Source of the DNA: Singulisphaera sp.
GTDB lineage: Bacteria > Planctomycetota > Planctomycetia > Isosphaerales > Isosphaeraceae
Assembly: GCA_027451445.1 (NCBI GenBank)
Contig: DAIDJG010000385.1
Location: 1-36,733, forward strand
Reading direction: 5' to 3'
Length of the DNA: 36,733 nt
Part shown: positions 1 to 8,208 of the stretch, piece by piece
Numbering within the stretch: the first letter of the stretch is position 1
Layout: the number at the start of each line of letters is the position of its first letter
Program-made: the position numbers and the translations under genes
The notes under the pieces: model-generated
The model's input: the letters and a program-made list of their open reading frames with translations, nothing else
Databases searched by the model: none
What the model was told of the DNA's origin: nothing

Positions 1-322
1 GCCCTATTTGAACGGTATTGGGGTTAGGGGGGGTGGGCAGTGGCAGTCCGACGAGTGCAACTCCGCCACGAACCGCATGCGGTTAATGCCCACGGGGAGC
101 GGGGTTGGCCTCCGCCACCGGCGCCCCATTCCGCTCCAAGCACCCTCCTACAACCGGTAAAGACGAAGCCACACTTTACGGCGAAACGTCGCGGCAGACA
201 GACATCATGACGGAAACGTTCATCATCCTCAATTCGAGCATACGCATAGAGCTACGCCATTTCCGAACAAATGATCCGCTTGCGATGGCGAAGCGAAGAA
301 CCGAGAGCGAAGGCCACTGCCC

Positions 323-357
323 ACCCCCCCCAACCCCCCCCTTCCCAAGGGGGGGAG
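323..357. repeat. C/G-rich hairpin repeat, copy 1
   Basis: A C-run, AA, a second C-run, TTCCCAA and a G-run form a hairpin. The arms 335-343 and 347-355 (CCCCCCCTT / AAGGGGGGG) pair perfectly around a CCC loop. A second copy of the same layout lies about 80 bases away. Both copies are followed by a similar TTATATGATT or TTTATGATT tail, so this is a repeated unit rather than a chance palindrome. It lies just past the end of the minus-strand GH38-like gene and could help end its transcript, but no T-tract follows on that strand. Confidence 0.75.
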
Positions 358-411
358 TTATATGATTCGCCGTTGCGACGGGGGTGGCCATAGCGTTAAG
401 TTAACGCGTAA

Positions 412-449
412 GCCCCCCAACCCCCCTTCCCAAGGGGGGATTTATGATT
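412..449. repeat. C/G-rich hairpin repeat, copy 2
   Basis: This is the second copy of the unit at 323-357. The arms 421-428 and 432-439 (CCCCCCTT / AAGGGGGG) pair perfectly around CCC. The copy starts 30 bases from the stop of the minus-strand gene at 470. Similar C-rich dispersed hairpins are common between genes in planctomycetes and cyanobacteria. Membership of a genome-wide family is inferred from the two copies seen here. Confidence 0.75.
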
Positions 450-469
450 TCTCTCCCTTGATGAATCCT

Positions 470-3382
470 TCATCCCAACGTCACATCAATCCTCGCCAAC
501 TCGTGCGGCGTCAGGTCGATCAGAACGGCATCGCCGTCGATGGGAAGGTCCACGATGAGCTCGTTTTGAAAATCGGTCTGTCTGGCCCAGGTGGGGTTGC
601 GGAAGCAGCGCAGACGGCAGCGGGAGGGGCTTCCGGACGTTTCGAGGACATGAATCGCAACGCCCCAGCCGCGGCCGTCGCCAGAGGCGTCGACGTGCTC
701 GATGTGGGTCACGGCGACCGACTTGCTGTCGAGGTAGAATAACCAACCCGTCGGCCCTGACTTGGGGGGACCGGCGTCGGTCGGGACGACGAAGGCGGGT
801 GTGATGAAATCGAGCGCGGCGTGGAACAGGTGCTCCTGATCAAGGACGACGCCCACCCGGAACGATCGCTCGGTTTCCCGGCCGGCGACCAGGAGCGTGT
901 CGAGCATGCGCGTGCCGTGGCGCTGATGGTGGGCCAAGCCACCGAAGAGCAGGCCGGTGCGCTGACGGCGTGTGGAGATGTCGAAGGCGTCGGGCGTCTC
1001 GGGACGGTCGGCCTCGGTCAATTCGGGCGCGAGCAGCCCGGTGCGGCGCAGCATTGAGTTGGGATCCGGCCAGGCCCAACGGCACGCGAGGTTGTGCGCC
1101 CAGGGATCGGCAGATGCCAGGCGTTCGAGCCAGGCCGTGTCGAGCTCACTGAGCGTGATCTCGACGTCGAGCAAGGGCCGGCCGCTCCAGAGCCGGTAGC
1201 GCTGGTAAAACGCCGCGAGCTTGCGGCCGTCGCGCGGGTCGAGGAGAGAACCGGTGGAAAAGGCCTGGACCAGGGCCGGGCCGGCGTAGTCGACCTCGAA
1301 ACGATTGCACTGCATACGGCTCGGTGCCGGCTTTCCATCGGCACCCACCAATCCGTTGATCACGAGCTGCTGGCCCACGCGCGCGGTCTCTTCCTTGACC
1401 GCGCAGATGCTGCGCAGGCCACCGGTGTTCTTGTCGATTTCGACCTGGAGCGTTTCGTTCTTGAGCGTCCGCTCGCGTGCGGAGAGGGCCCCGCCCAGAA
1501 TCTGCGGCACCTCGACGTTCGGCTCGCGCGGGACCCACGCAAAGCCGAAGGCGGGGAGATCGACTACGCCCCAGACCCCCTCGTCCGTGAACTGGGCGGC
1601 CCGGAGTGGTCCCTCGGGGCGAAGATCGGGTTGGGCGTCAGGTAAAAGAACGGGGACTCGTCGCGCGACCCCCAATGGGTTGAAAACGAGATAGCCCGGC
1701 CGGCCGGCCGTCGCCGATCCGACGAGGGCGTGGGCGAGGGCGCCGGCCCAGAGTGGCTCCTGGTGATCGAGCGCTGACCGAGCAGCGTCATGCGAGCCGG
1801 TCTCGAGTGTCTCCTCCAGGGCGGTGGGACACGGGTCATCGGCGGGTTCGGAAGGGGTCGACATCAACGAGAGTGCCACCGCGCGCGTGACGGAAAGAGC
1901 GTCGAACCGAGCACGCAACCGCGCGTGGCTCGCCTTTCGCGAGATCGGGGCGGTGTCTTTGCGAGCGATCGCCTGCGCGAGGTAGGGCGTGACGTACTGG
2001 TCCGGCTCGGGCCGAAATCCCTCGAATGGACGATCGGTCAAGTGGAAGTAGTCGTTCAGCGTCACCCAGCGAGCGAAGACCGGCGAGTAATTTGACGAGC
2101 GTCGCAGGTCGACGAACCAGGGCGCAAGGCCGTGCGGCCAGTGGATGAGAGGAAGGGTCGCGACGTGGTCCTCGCGCATCGACTGGGCAAGACGCCAGGG
2201 GAACTGTGATCCCGTAAGCGCCTTGTCGGCGCCCAACGGCGGCCGCGTGAGGGCCTCCAGGCTGGTGCCGTCCGGGCTTTCCCAGAGGCGCTTCGCTTCG
2301 GCGCGAATGGGAAATCGCCCCGCGTCGAATCCCAAATGCAGTGCGAACCGGAACCCGAACCGCCGCGCCACCTGCGGCAACTGCGGATAGAGCCCGAACC
2401 GTCGCCGCCCGAGCGTTTCGACATTGCGGTTGTCGAGGTGCGCGCGATAGACGGAGCCACCTTTGCGAAACTGCCACAGGACGGACTCGACCGGCAAAAG
2501 CGGTTCTTCCACCTCGGTGTATGCGCCGCCGGCGATATCGGCCCAACCCTCGCTGATCGCCTCGCGGAGTGCAGCGACGCGTTCGGCGTCCCGCTCCGCC
2601 TGGTTCTCGACAGCGCGCGCCGTCGCGATGAAGGTGATCGCAGAGCGCGCGGTGAGTGCGTCGGCGAGCACGCCGCCAGGCATCGCGGCATCGAGAAGGC
2701 ACATGTCAATCAGGTAGGCGTCGACCGGGTAATAACGCTCGCGAGCCTGAGTGAGCAGCTCGAACGAGGCGCGGAGGCGGTTGATCGCCGTCGGACGGTC
2801 GCCGGTCTGCCAAACATCCGCGCCGGTGAGGGCCTCGCGCGCCAGGCTCTCGTGATCGAGAGCATCCGCGTGGCCCATGGCGATGGTCAGGTCCTTGAGG
2901 AACCAATGTGCTGTGCCGAGCGCCAAAAAGTCAGCCGCGACGGCGACCATCTCGTCGGCCTCGGCTGTTTCGGGGGTCCCCACGGCGCCGAGGCGTTCCT
3001 GAATTGCGCGGATGAGGGCGGGGCGGTCCGTACCGCTTTCGATCAAGATCGTCCCGGCCTCCTCGGCCTCGGTTCGGTACCCGGAGGGGAGCCGTTCGAG
3101 AGTCCCTTCCGCAACGATGCGGACCTCGCGCGGACCGGGTGGCGAGGGACCATCGACACTTTCGATTCGGGGCAGGGCGTCGGCTCGTGTCAAGAACGAC
3201 GGATGCCAGAGGGCCGTCACGGCGCACCACGCACCCAGGGCTTCCGCCTCGGAAGACCCCGGCGGAGGCTCGCATCCGTCGCCCGCGACGAGCGCGATCA
3301 ACGACCAACCGCCCCCCCGGCGCACCGGGGTCTCGGGCGCTTCGAGGGCGGACTCCATCGGATCGTCCGTGGGCATGCTCAT
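470..3382 (-). CDS. GH38-like (alpha-mannosidase-related) large protein, possibly catalytically altered
   Basis: A cytoplasmic-looking protein of 970 residues with no signal peptide. Around residues 280-345 a segment reads GGAYTEVEEPLLPVESVLW, then an LYPQLPQVARRFGF stretch. This resembles the family-38 glycosidase pattern of G-x-W-V-E-P, an S-E-S-L-x-R-Q-like segment and F-G-x-x-x-Q-L-P-Q. The C-terminal half is beta-rich, as in the glycosidase-38 C-terminal domains. The usual N-terminal metal-binding HxD and the nucleophile-bearing P-D-x-F-G are not visible; the matching place reads RRRFG. The protein may therefore be a non-canonical or inactive member. The start is ATG at 3382 with GGGAG nine bases upstream. 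It begins 4 bases after the YceH-family gene stops, so the two are probably cotranscribed. Substrate unknown. Confidence 0.6.
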   Translation of the reverse strand: MSMPTDDPMESALEAPETPVRRGGGWSLIALVAGDGCEPPPGSSEAEALGAWCAVTALWHPSFLTRADALPRIESVDGPSPPGPREVRIVAEGTLERLPSGYRTEAEEAGTILIESGTDRPALIRAIQERLGAVGTPETAEADEMVAVAADFLALGTAHWFLKDLTIAMGHADALDHESLAREALTGADVWQTGDRPTAINRLRASFELLTQARERYYPVDAYLIDMCLLDAAMPGGVLADALTARSAITFIATARAVENQAERDAERVAALREAISEGWADIAGGAYTEVEEPLLPVESVLWQFRKGGSVYRAHLDNRNVETLGRRRFGLYPQLPQVARRFGFRFALHLGFDAGRFPIRAEAKRLWESPDGTSLEALTRPPLGADKALTGSQFPWRLAQSMREDHVATLPLIHWPHGLAPWFVDLRRSSNYSPVFARWVTLNDYFHLTDRPFEGFRPEPDQYVTPYLAQAIARKDTAPISRKASHARLRARFDALSVTRAVALSLMSTPSEPADDPCPTALEETLETGSHDAARSALDHQEPLWAGALAHALVGSATAGRPGYLVFNPLGVARRVPVLLPDAQPDLRPEGPLRAAQFTDEGVWGVVDLPAFGFAWVPREPNVEVPQILGGALSARERTLKNETLQVEIDKNTGGLRSICAVKEETARVGQQLVINGLVGADGKPAPSRMQCNRFEVDYAGPALVQAFSTGSLLDPRDGRKLAAFYQRYRLWSGRPLLDVEITLSELDTAWLERLASADPWAHNLACRWAWPDPNSMLRRTGLLAPELTEADRPETPDAFDISTRRQRTGLLFGGLAHHQRHGTRMLDTLLVAGRETERSFRVGVVLDQEHLFHAALDFITPAFVVPTDAGPPKSGPTGWLFYLDSKSVAVTHIEHVDASGDGRGWGVAIHVLETSGSPSRCRLRCFRNPTWARQTDFQNELIVDLPIDGDAVLIDLTPHELARIDVTLG

Positions 3383-3386
3383 GCGA

Positions 3387-4121
3387 TCACGCTCCCAACG
3401 CTTTCTTCAGGTCACGGATCTCGGTTTCGAGGGACTGAACCGTTCCTCGCAACGCGTCGAGCTCGGCTCGCAACGAAGCGATTTCCGAGACCCAGCCAGG
3501 TGCCGCCGCCTCGGCACGGAGGGCTGCTGCGCGGGCGGGGCGGTCGTCCTCGTCACCGTACATGCCCGGCTGCTGTGCGAACGCCTGGCGGACGCGCTCG
3601 GCCTCGTCGGGAGGATAAAGGTTATGCGTCAACACCACGCCGCGCTTCTGACCCGGGGGCGAGAGATAGACGACCAGTCCCTTCGCCGTGAGGGCTTCGA
3701 GCACCGTCTGAAGCGCGGGGAGGTCCGCGAAGGGCTCCATCCGGCTCGCTCGGGCGCGCAGGTCGCCTTCCGTCTGAGCGCCTCGCAGGAGCAATTCGGC
3801 GATGACGGCGAGCTCGACCTTGTTCACCTTCAACCAGTCGTAGAGCGTATGCTTCCAGCGCTCCACGCGGCCGCCGGCTTCGATCTTTACGACGGCTCCT
3901 TTCTTGCGCAGGCCCTGGAGGATCTCCTCGATGTCGTCGGCGTCGTAGTTGGTCACGGGGTCACGGTTTGACTTCTGGTTGCTTCCCGAGACGATCGCCG
4001 CGACCGTCATCGGGTAGTATTCCGGCGTGGTTTTCGCCTTCTCGACCAGGACGCCCAGTACCCGGCGCTCGCGAGGGTTGAGAGGGACCCACGTTTTCTC
4101 GGTCGTCGATTCGGGAGTCAT
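3387..4121 (-). CDS. YceH-family (UPF0502/DUF480) protein
   Basis: A 244-residue protein that opens with the family signature: LNPRERRVLGVLVEKAKTTP, then YYPMTVAAIVSGSNQKSNR, then an R-D-P-V-T-x-Y-D-like stretch. Two winged-helix-like domains follow (roughly residues 10-95 and 100-190). The C-terminal 40 residues (ASLRAELDALRGTVQSLE) are a predicted coiled coil. The family has a DNA-binding-like fold but no firmly established biochemical role that I can state. Length matches the family's usual 200-240 residues plus the coiled coil. The only ATG in place is at 4121, and the sequence before it has no strong ribosome binding site. It is upstream of, and almost abutting, the GH38-like gene. Confidence 0.88.
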   Translation of the reverse strand: MTPESTTEKTWVPLNPRERRVLGVLVEKAKTTPEYYPMTVAAIVSGSNQKSNRDPVTNYDADDIEEILQGLRKKGAVVKIEAGGRVERWKHTLYDWLKVNKVELAVIAELLLRGAQTEGDLRARASRMEPFADLPALQTVLEALTAKGLVVYLSPPGQKRGVVLTHNLYPPDEAERVRQAFAQQPGMYGDEDDRPARAAALRAEAAAPGWVSEIASLRAELDALRGTVQSLETEIRDLKKALGA

Positions 4122-4185
4122 GAATGCTCAGGGGAGAGAATGGTACGGCAAGCGATGCGCTGCCGGGGGGGTTAGCAACACCTAA

Positions 4186-4331
4186 CAAAATGCCAGATGC
4201 GAGATGCAAAATGGCAGATGCAAGATGTCAGACGAACTATTGCACGAGCCGAGGAACTTGGCTTTCACCGTTCTTTTGGCAATTGCCATTTTGCATTTGT
4301 CATCTGCCATCTGCCATTTTTCGTTTGCCAG
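4186..4331. repeat. Inverted array of ATGCCAGATG-type short units (locus A)
   Basis: The left arm (4186-4236) is a run of degenerate 8-12 base units such as AAATGCCAGATG, GAGATGCAAA and ATGGCAGATG. The right arm (4277-4331) carries the same units in reverse complement: TTGCCATTTTGCATTTG, then CATCTGCCATCTGCCATT. The arms could pair imperfectly around a loop of about 40 bases. The 18-base string GCATTTGTCATCTGCCAT at 4293-4310 recurs exactly at 9403-9420 in locus B. It fills the gap between the AhpD-like gene and the YceH-family gene. No coding sense is visible. Confidence 0.8.
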
Positions 4332-4362
4332 TAAGAAAGGCTCATTGCACCGAGTCGCCGCG

Positions 4363-4881
4363 CTAGGGTAGCTCGAGCCGAAGCGTCTCGGTGATGCGGT
4401 TCGTGAAGTTGGCGATGCCGACGGCCATCGCGAGCTCGACGATTTCGCGGTCGGAGAGCTTGTCGTGCAGGCGCTTGAGGAGAGCTTCGCTCGCGTTGAT
4501 TTGTCGGGTGACTTCGTCGGCGTAGCGGAGCACGTCGCGCTGAAGGTCGTCGTAAACGTCGCTGGTCTCGAACTCGGAGGTTTCCTGGACCTGCCGCTCG
4601 CTCAGACCCGATTTCCGGCCGTGGCCTCGGTGATAGTGCAGGCAATAGACGCAGCCGTTCACCTCGGACGCCTTGATATAGGCGAGCTCGCGGAGCTTGC
4701 CGTCGAGCTTCGTTTTGGCGAGCGCACTGTTGAGAGCGAGAAAGCCTTCCAGCAACTCGGGGTTGTGCGCCATGGCTTTGAAGATGGCGGGTACCGCTCC
4801 GAGCTTTTTTTCCATGCCTTCGAGGATCGGACGCAGCTTCTCGGCGGCCTCATCTTTCTCAACGTAGCTGACGACGGCCAT
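4363..4881 (-). CDS. AhpD-like / carboxymuconolactone decarboxylase-family peroxidase
   Basis: A 172-residue all-helical protein. The AhpD active-site pattern E-x11-C-x2-C-x3-H is complete: Glu65, Cys77, Cys80 and His84, within NGCVYCLHYHRGHG. Family members reduce peroxides through this cysteine pair with help from a proton relay. Length and the later segment DREIVELAMAVGIANFTNRI fit the CMD-domain, peroxidase-related subfamily. There is no signal peptide, so it should be cytoplasmic. The ATG at 4881 has GAGGGA about ten bases upstream. It lies on the same strand as its neighbours but more than 100 bases from each, so it may have its own promoter. The natural substrate and electron donor cannot be read from the sequence. 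Confidence 0.9.
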   Translation of the reverse strand: MAVVSYVEKDEAAEKLRPILEGMEKKLGAVPAIFKAMAHNPELLEGFLALNSALAKTKLDGKLRELAYIKASEVNGCVYCLHYHRGHGRKSGLSERQVQETSEFETSDVYDDLQRDVLRYADEVTRQINASEALLKRLHDKLSDREIVELAMAVGIANFTNRITETLRLELP

Positions 4882-4992
4882 AATCAGTTTCCCTCTCTGG
4901 CAACGTTGCGCGACCTTGCCGACCCAGGCGGAAGGCCCATCCTAGCCTCACGTGTTGGCGTGTATCAAGCACGCACTGCGGAGTCTGTCGGG

Positions 4993-5778
4993 TCAGAATC
5001 GTTTCAATCGATTCGCGAGCGCGGTGAATTGCGGGCCGATCGGGAGGCTGGGTTCTGGCCAGATGGTGAGGAACCCTCGATACTCGATCTCTTCGAGGGC
5101 GCCGAGGTAGGCTTCCCAATCAAGAGCGCCGGGCGGAAAGCCGAAACCTCGAGGGTTGGACACGACGATCGCGGCCGACGACGTCGCGTCGCTCGCATAG
5201 GCGTGTGCAACCCACTCGCCCAGGACGGTCGTAGCGGCCACCGGGTCGATTCGATTCTGAAGGAAGCCGGCGGGATTGATGCTGGCGGCAAGACCAGGCG
5301 TATTCAGGCTGTCGAGCACGGCACGCAGCTCTTCGCCTGACTCCATACCTGTCTCAATGACGAGGCGGATGCCGCGATGGTCGGCGCGCTGAGACAGCTC
5401 GCGGAGGGCTCCCAGAAGCGCCTCACGGCGCGGAGTGTCCGACTCCGGCGGCACAGCGCCGACGCGCGCAAGGACGAGCCGCGCGCCCAGCTCGTACGCC
5501 AGTGCAAATGCGGCGTCGGCGCGTCGGATCCGGTCGTCGAGTTGGTCGAGCGTGTCGAAGGGGCGCCGGGTTGGCAGGTGGAGCGCGATCATCGACATTT
5601 CGGCGGTGCGGAGCAGGTTCCGCAGGTCGCGCCGGCCAGACTCGGACAGGCGGTCGGGGGCAATGTCGCCGATGGCGTCGAGCACGATGCCCTTGGCGCC
5701 GAGCTTCGCGGCTTCGAGGATTTGCTCGCGCAAGGGTTGGTTTGGGGGAAGTCGCAGCCCGAGGGGAGAACGGATCAT
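4993..5778 (-). CDS. Sugar phosphate isomerase/epimerase-like TIM-barrel protein
   Basis: A 261-residue protein with the xylose-isomerase-like TIM-barrel pattern. The order is an N-terminal AKLGAKGIVLDA strand-helix, MSMIALHLPTRRPF, a repeated RRADAAFALAYELGARLVL segment, GIRLVIETG (the usual metal-ligand glutamate strand), SINPAGFL in place of the common D-x-G-H strand, and EIEYRGFLTIWPE at the end. The family isomerises or epimerises sugars, often with a divalent metal. Some usual metal-ligand positions look changed (no clear W-D-x-G-H), so substrate and activity are open. The start is ATG at 5778 with GGAA about nine bases before it. It is divergent from pabB, leaving about 100 bases for both promoters. 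Confidence 0.75.
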   Translation of the reverse strand: MIRSPLGLRLPPNQPLREQILEAAKLGAKGIVLDAIGDIAPDRLSESGRRDLRNLLRTAEMSMIALHLPTRRPFDTLDQLDDRIRRADAAFALAYELGARLVLARVGAVPPESDTPRREALLGALRELSQRADHRGIRLVIETGMESGEELRAVLDSLNTPGLAASINPAGFLQNRIDPVAATTVLGEWVAHAYASDATSSAAIVVSNPRGFGFPPGALDWEAYLGALEEIEYRGFLTIWPEPSLPIGPQFTALANRLKRF

Positions 5779-5878
5779 AGCGAAGGTTCCTTAACGTTTC
5801 GATGGCGGGTCCCATCCTAACAAACCTGCCACCGCAGCGCGAAACTGCTCTTTGACGCGGATGGGTCAAAGGGGTTAA

Positions 5879-7354
5879 ATGAAGGGCAGGGGGCGGGCCG
5901 GCTGCGGTCGTGCCCCGTTTTGGTTTCGCGCGAGCACGCATGTGGCGATCGTTCCCCCTCCTCCCATCACCTGCCGTCTCTCCATCCCAGCCGAATGCCT
6001 GGCACCGCTCATCGGGTCGTGGGAGGAGCCTGCGTTGCTCGAGAGCGGTCCGGGGTTCGGTGAAGCTGGGCGTTGGAGCATCCTGACGGCCCGGCCGAGG
6101 TTGGTCTTTGAGGCCAGGGATCACGGCTGGTCTGTTCGTTCGACGAGCGGCGTCGCGACGGAAAGCGGTACCGATCCACTGGACGGGCTGAGTCGGTTCC
6201 TGGACCGCTACGGATTTGCCGATCCGCGCGAACTGCCGGACCCGGATTCGCCACCCTTTCAGGGGGGCCTGGTCGGCTTCTTCGGATACGACCTGGCTCC
6301 GCGTCTTGAGCGGCTTCCCCGGAAGGCCTCGCGTGCGTCCCAGCTTCCGGACATCCGCTTCGCACTCTATGACACCGCGGTAACCATCGATCACCTGGAG
6401 GGTGAAGTCGTTCTCTGGGCGCACGACATCCTCGACGAAGGGGATAGCGCGACCAACCGGCGCTACCGGGAGTGGAAGAAGGCACTGGAGCGACGCCCGC
6501 CGACGATCGCGAGAACGAGCGGTCTCACACCGCTGGAGAGCAACTTCACATACCAGGGTTATCTCGAGGCCGTCAGGCGTTCGTTGGACTACATCGCGGC
6601 GGGGGATGTGTTCCAGATCAATCTGTCGCAGCGATTTCATGCGGTGGGTGAACCCGTTCCGCTCGACTTGTATCTCAGGCTCAAACAGCGGAGCCCCGCT
6701 CCGTTCTCGGCGTTCCTTCAGTGGGATGATGCCGCTATCGTCAGTGCCAGTCCGGAATGGTTCTACCAGACGCGCGGGGACTTGCTGATCACGAGGCCGA
6801 TCAAGGGGACACGTCCGCGCGGACTGAATCCCGATGACGATGCGCGGCTCGCTGCGGAACTGGCACGAAGTGCTAAGGACCGCGCCGAGCTGACGATGAT
6901 CGTCGACCTCGAGCGGAACGACCTGGGCCGCGTCTGCCGCTATGGGTCAGTCCGAGTGAGTGAGGCCTTGACCGTCGAGACCTTTGCGCAGGTCCATCAT
7001 CTCGTGGCGACCGTCGAGGGACGGTTGCGACCTGAGACTGGGCCCATCGACGTCGTGGCCGCACTTTTTCCCGGCGGGTCAATCACAGGGGCGCCGAAGA
7101 TCCGGGCGATGGAGATCATCGACGAACTGGAGCCGAGCCGGCGAAGCGTCTACACGGGTGCGATCGGCTACTTCAGCCGCGGCGGCGCGAGCGCGTTCAA
7201 CATTGCGATTCGCACGATACTCGTCGAGGGCTCGCAGGTCAGTTTCCAGGTTGGCGGCGGGATCGTGGCGGATTCGGATCCGGAAACGGAGTATCGCGAG
7301 ACCTTGCACAAGGCGGCGGGAATGCGGTCGGTGATCGAGGAGTCCGGGCCATGA
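5879..7354 (+). CDS. pabB: Aminodeoxychorismate synthase component I (PabB-type)
   Basis: A 491-residue chorismate-binding enzyme that would convert chorismate to 4-amino-4-deoxychorismate for folate synthesis, using ammonia from a separate PabA that is not in this window. The N-terminal half (about 25-200) is the anthranilate-synthase-I N-domain. The C-terminal half carries FQINLSQRF, ITRPIKGTRPRG, MIVDLERNDLGRV, FPGGSITGAPKIRAMEIIDE and the closing VGGGIVADSDPETEY. Lys309 in PIKGT is the residue that separates PabB from anthranilate synthase TrpE (PIAGT). The first ATG at 5879 has AAAGGGG just upstream; GTG at 5942 is an in-frame alternative that would remove an unconserved 21-residue extension. 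Its stop overlaps the start of pabC by four bases. Confidence 0.93.
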   Translation: MKGRGRAGCGRAPFWFRASTHVAIVPPPPITCRLSIPAECLAPLIGSWEEPALLESGPGFGEAGRWSILTARPRLVFEARDHGWSVRSTSGVATESGTDPLDGLSRFLDRYGFADPRELPDPDSPPFQGGLVGFFGYDLAPRLERLPRKASRASQLPDIRFALYDTAVTIDHLEGEVVLWAHDILDEGDSATNRRYREWKKALERRPPTIARTSGLTPLESNFTYQGYLEAVRRSLDYIAAGDVFQINLSQRFHAVGEPVPLDLYLRLKQRSPAPFSAFLQWDDAAIVSASPEWFYQTRGDLLITRPIKGTRPRGLNPDDDARLAAELARSAKDRAELTMIVDLERNDLGRVCRYGSVRVSEALTVETFAQVHHLVATVEGRLRPETGPIDVVAALFPGGSITGAPKIRAMEIIDELEPSRRSVYTGAIGYFSRGGASAFNIAIRTILVEGSQVSFQVGGGIVADSDPETEYRETLHKAAGMRSVIEESGP

Positions 7355-8208
7355 TCTGGGTCGCCGGCCGGATCGTGCGGGACGACGAGTTGAAGATCAG
7401 CGTGCTCGATCGCACGTTCGAGCACGGCCTGGGGTTGTTCGAGACGCTACGAACATGGAATGGGAGGGCGCCTCTTCTCAGCAAGCATCTGGCACGCATG
7501 ACGGCGTCGGCGCAGGAGTTGGATCTACCGCTGATCGCCGAGGCACTTCCGGATGAGAGTGCGGTCGACGCGTTACTGCGGGCGGAAGGTGCTCTGGGCA
7601 ATGTCGTGCTTCGTATCACGACGTCGGGTGGTCTTACCGCCGAGAGCGGGTCGGTCGTGTGGATGAGGGCGCTCCCGTTGCCACCTGCAACGCGAGCCGA
7701 GGGAGCCGCCGTTTCGATCGGCGAATTTTCGGTCACGTTCAGCGACCTATTGGTACGCCACAAGGCGCTCAATTACTGGGGTCGTCGACGTGCCTTCGAG
7801 AACGCGCGCGCGTTTCGGTTCGACGAGGCGCTCAGTACGACGACCGACGGCTGCGTCTGGGAAGGGAGCCGCACAAACCTTTTCCTCGTCGAGGGCGACG
7901 TTCTCACCACGGCGTCGACGAGAGGCCCGATCGTACCGGGAATCATGCGCCAACTTGTCCTTGACGTGGCGAAGGAACTTCCGATGGTGGTTCGCGAGAT
8001 GGATCAAATTCCGATCAAGCAGATCTTTGGTGCGGACGAGCTGTTCCTCACAAATTCGGTTCGGTGCCTTATTCCCGTAGCGTCCGCTCATCATCTTGGT
8101 GCCCGGCCTGGCTTGCCGAGGGCGTGGACCGCGCCAGGTCCGTGGACCCGGCGTCTTTCCTTGATGGTTCAACAGCGCCTCCACCCCGAAGGAGCCCAAC
8201 CGGCATGA
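7351..8208 (+). CDS. pabC: Class IV aminotransferase fold, 4-amino-4-deoxychorismate lyase (PabC-type)
   Basis: A 285-residue PLP enzyme that would release pyruvate from aminodeoxychorismate to give p-aminobenzoate, the next step after PabB. Visible family marks are DRTFEHGLGLFETLR near the N-terminus, the PLP-binding lysine Lys138 in RHKALNYWGRR, TTDGCVWEGSRTNLFLV, GPIVPGIMR and ADELFLTNSVRCLIPV. The start ATG is embedded in the pabB stop (ATGA at 7351-7354), which indicates translational coupling. The next gene is joined in the same way. From sequence alone a branched-chain or D-amino-acid aminotransferase is possible, but the position after pabB makes PabC much more likely. Confidence 0.88.
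   Translation: MIWVAGRIVRDDELKISVLDRTFEHGLGLFETLRTWNGRAPLLSKHLARMTASAQELDLPLIAEALPDESAVDALLRAEGALGNVVLRITTSGGLTAESGSVVWMRALPLPPATRAEGAAVSIGEFSVTFSDLLVRHKALNYWGRRRAFENARAFRFDEALSTTTDGCVWEGSRTNLFLVEGDVLTTASTRGPIVPGIMRQLVLDVAKELPMVVREMDQIPIKQIFGADELFLTNSVRCLIPVASAHHLGARPGLPRAWTAPGPWTRRLSLMVQQRLHPEGAQPA
8188..8208 (+). promoter_or_regulatory. Shine-Dalgarno and ATGA overlap fixing the nif3-family start
   Basis: GAAGGAG at 8188-8194 lies inside the end of pabC, ten bases before ATG 8205. The ATG overlaps the pabC TGA as ATGA. This chooses 8205 over an in-frame start near 8064, which would add 47 residues of pabC shadow sequence. Confidence 0.85.

Larger units (their letters stand above)
1..469. 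other. Intergenic leader with no supported gene
   Basis: I see no gene in this stretch. It lies downstream of the minus-strand GH38-like gene. The only clear structure is the pair of C/G-rich hairpin repeats listed separately. Short open frames here have no recognisable protein and run straight through the C-tracts, so I do not call them. Confidence 0.6.

Noticed and set aside
105-365. Plus-strand open frame of 86 codons in the window's leader
   Set aside because: It has no ribosome binding site and its end runs through the C-rich hairpin repeat as a proline run.
2336-3691. Plus-strand open frame of 451 codons
   Set aside because: It lies antisense to the GH38-like and YceH-family genes, gives an arginine-rich low-quality translation and has no recognisable domain. 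It is a shadow of high-GC coding sequence.
5423-6640. Minus-strand open frame of 405 codons
   Set aside because: It is antisense to pabB and the isomerase-like gene and resembles no family. pabB has clear motifs on the other strand.
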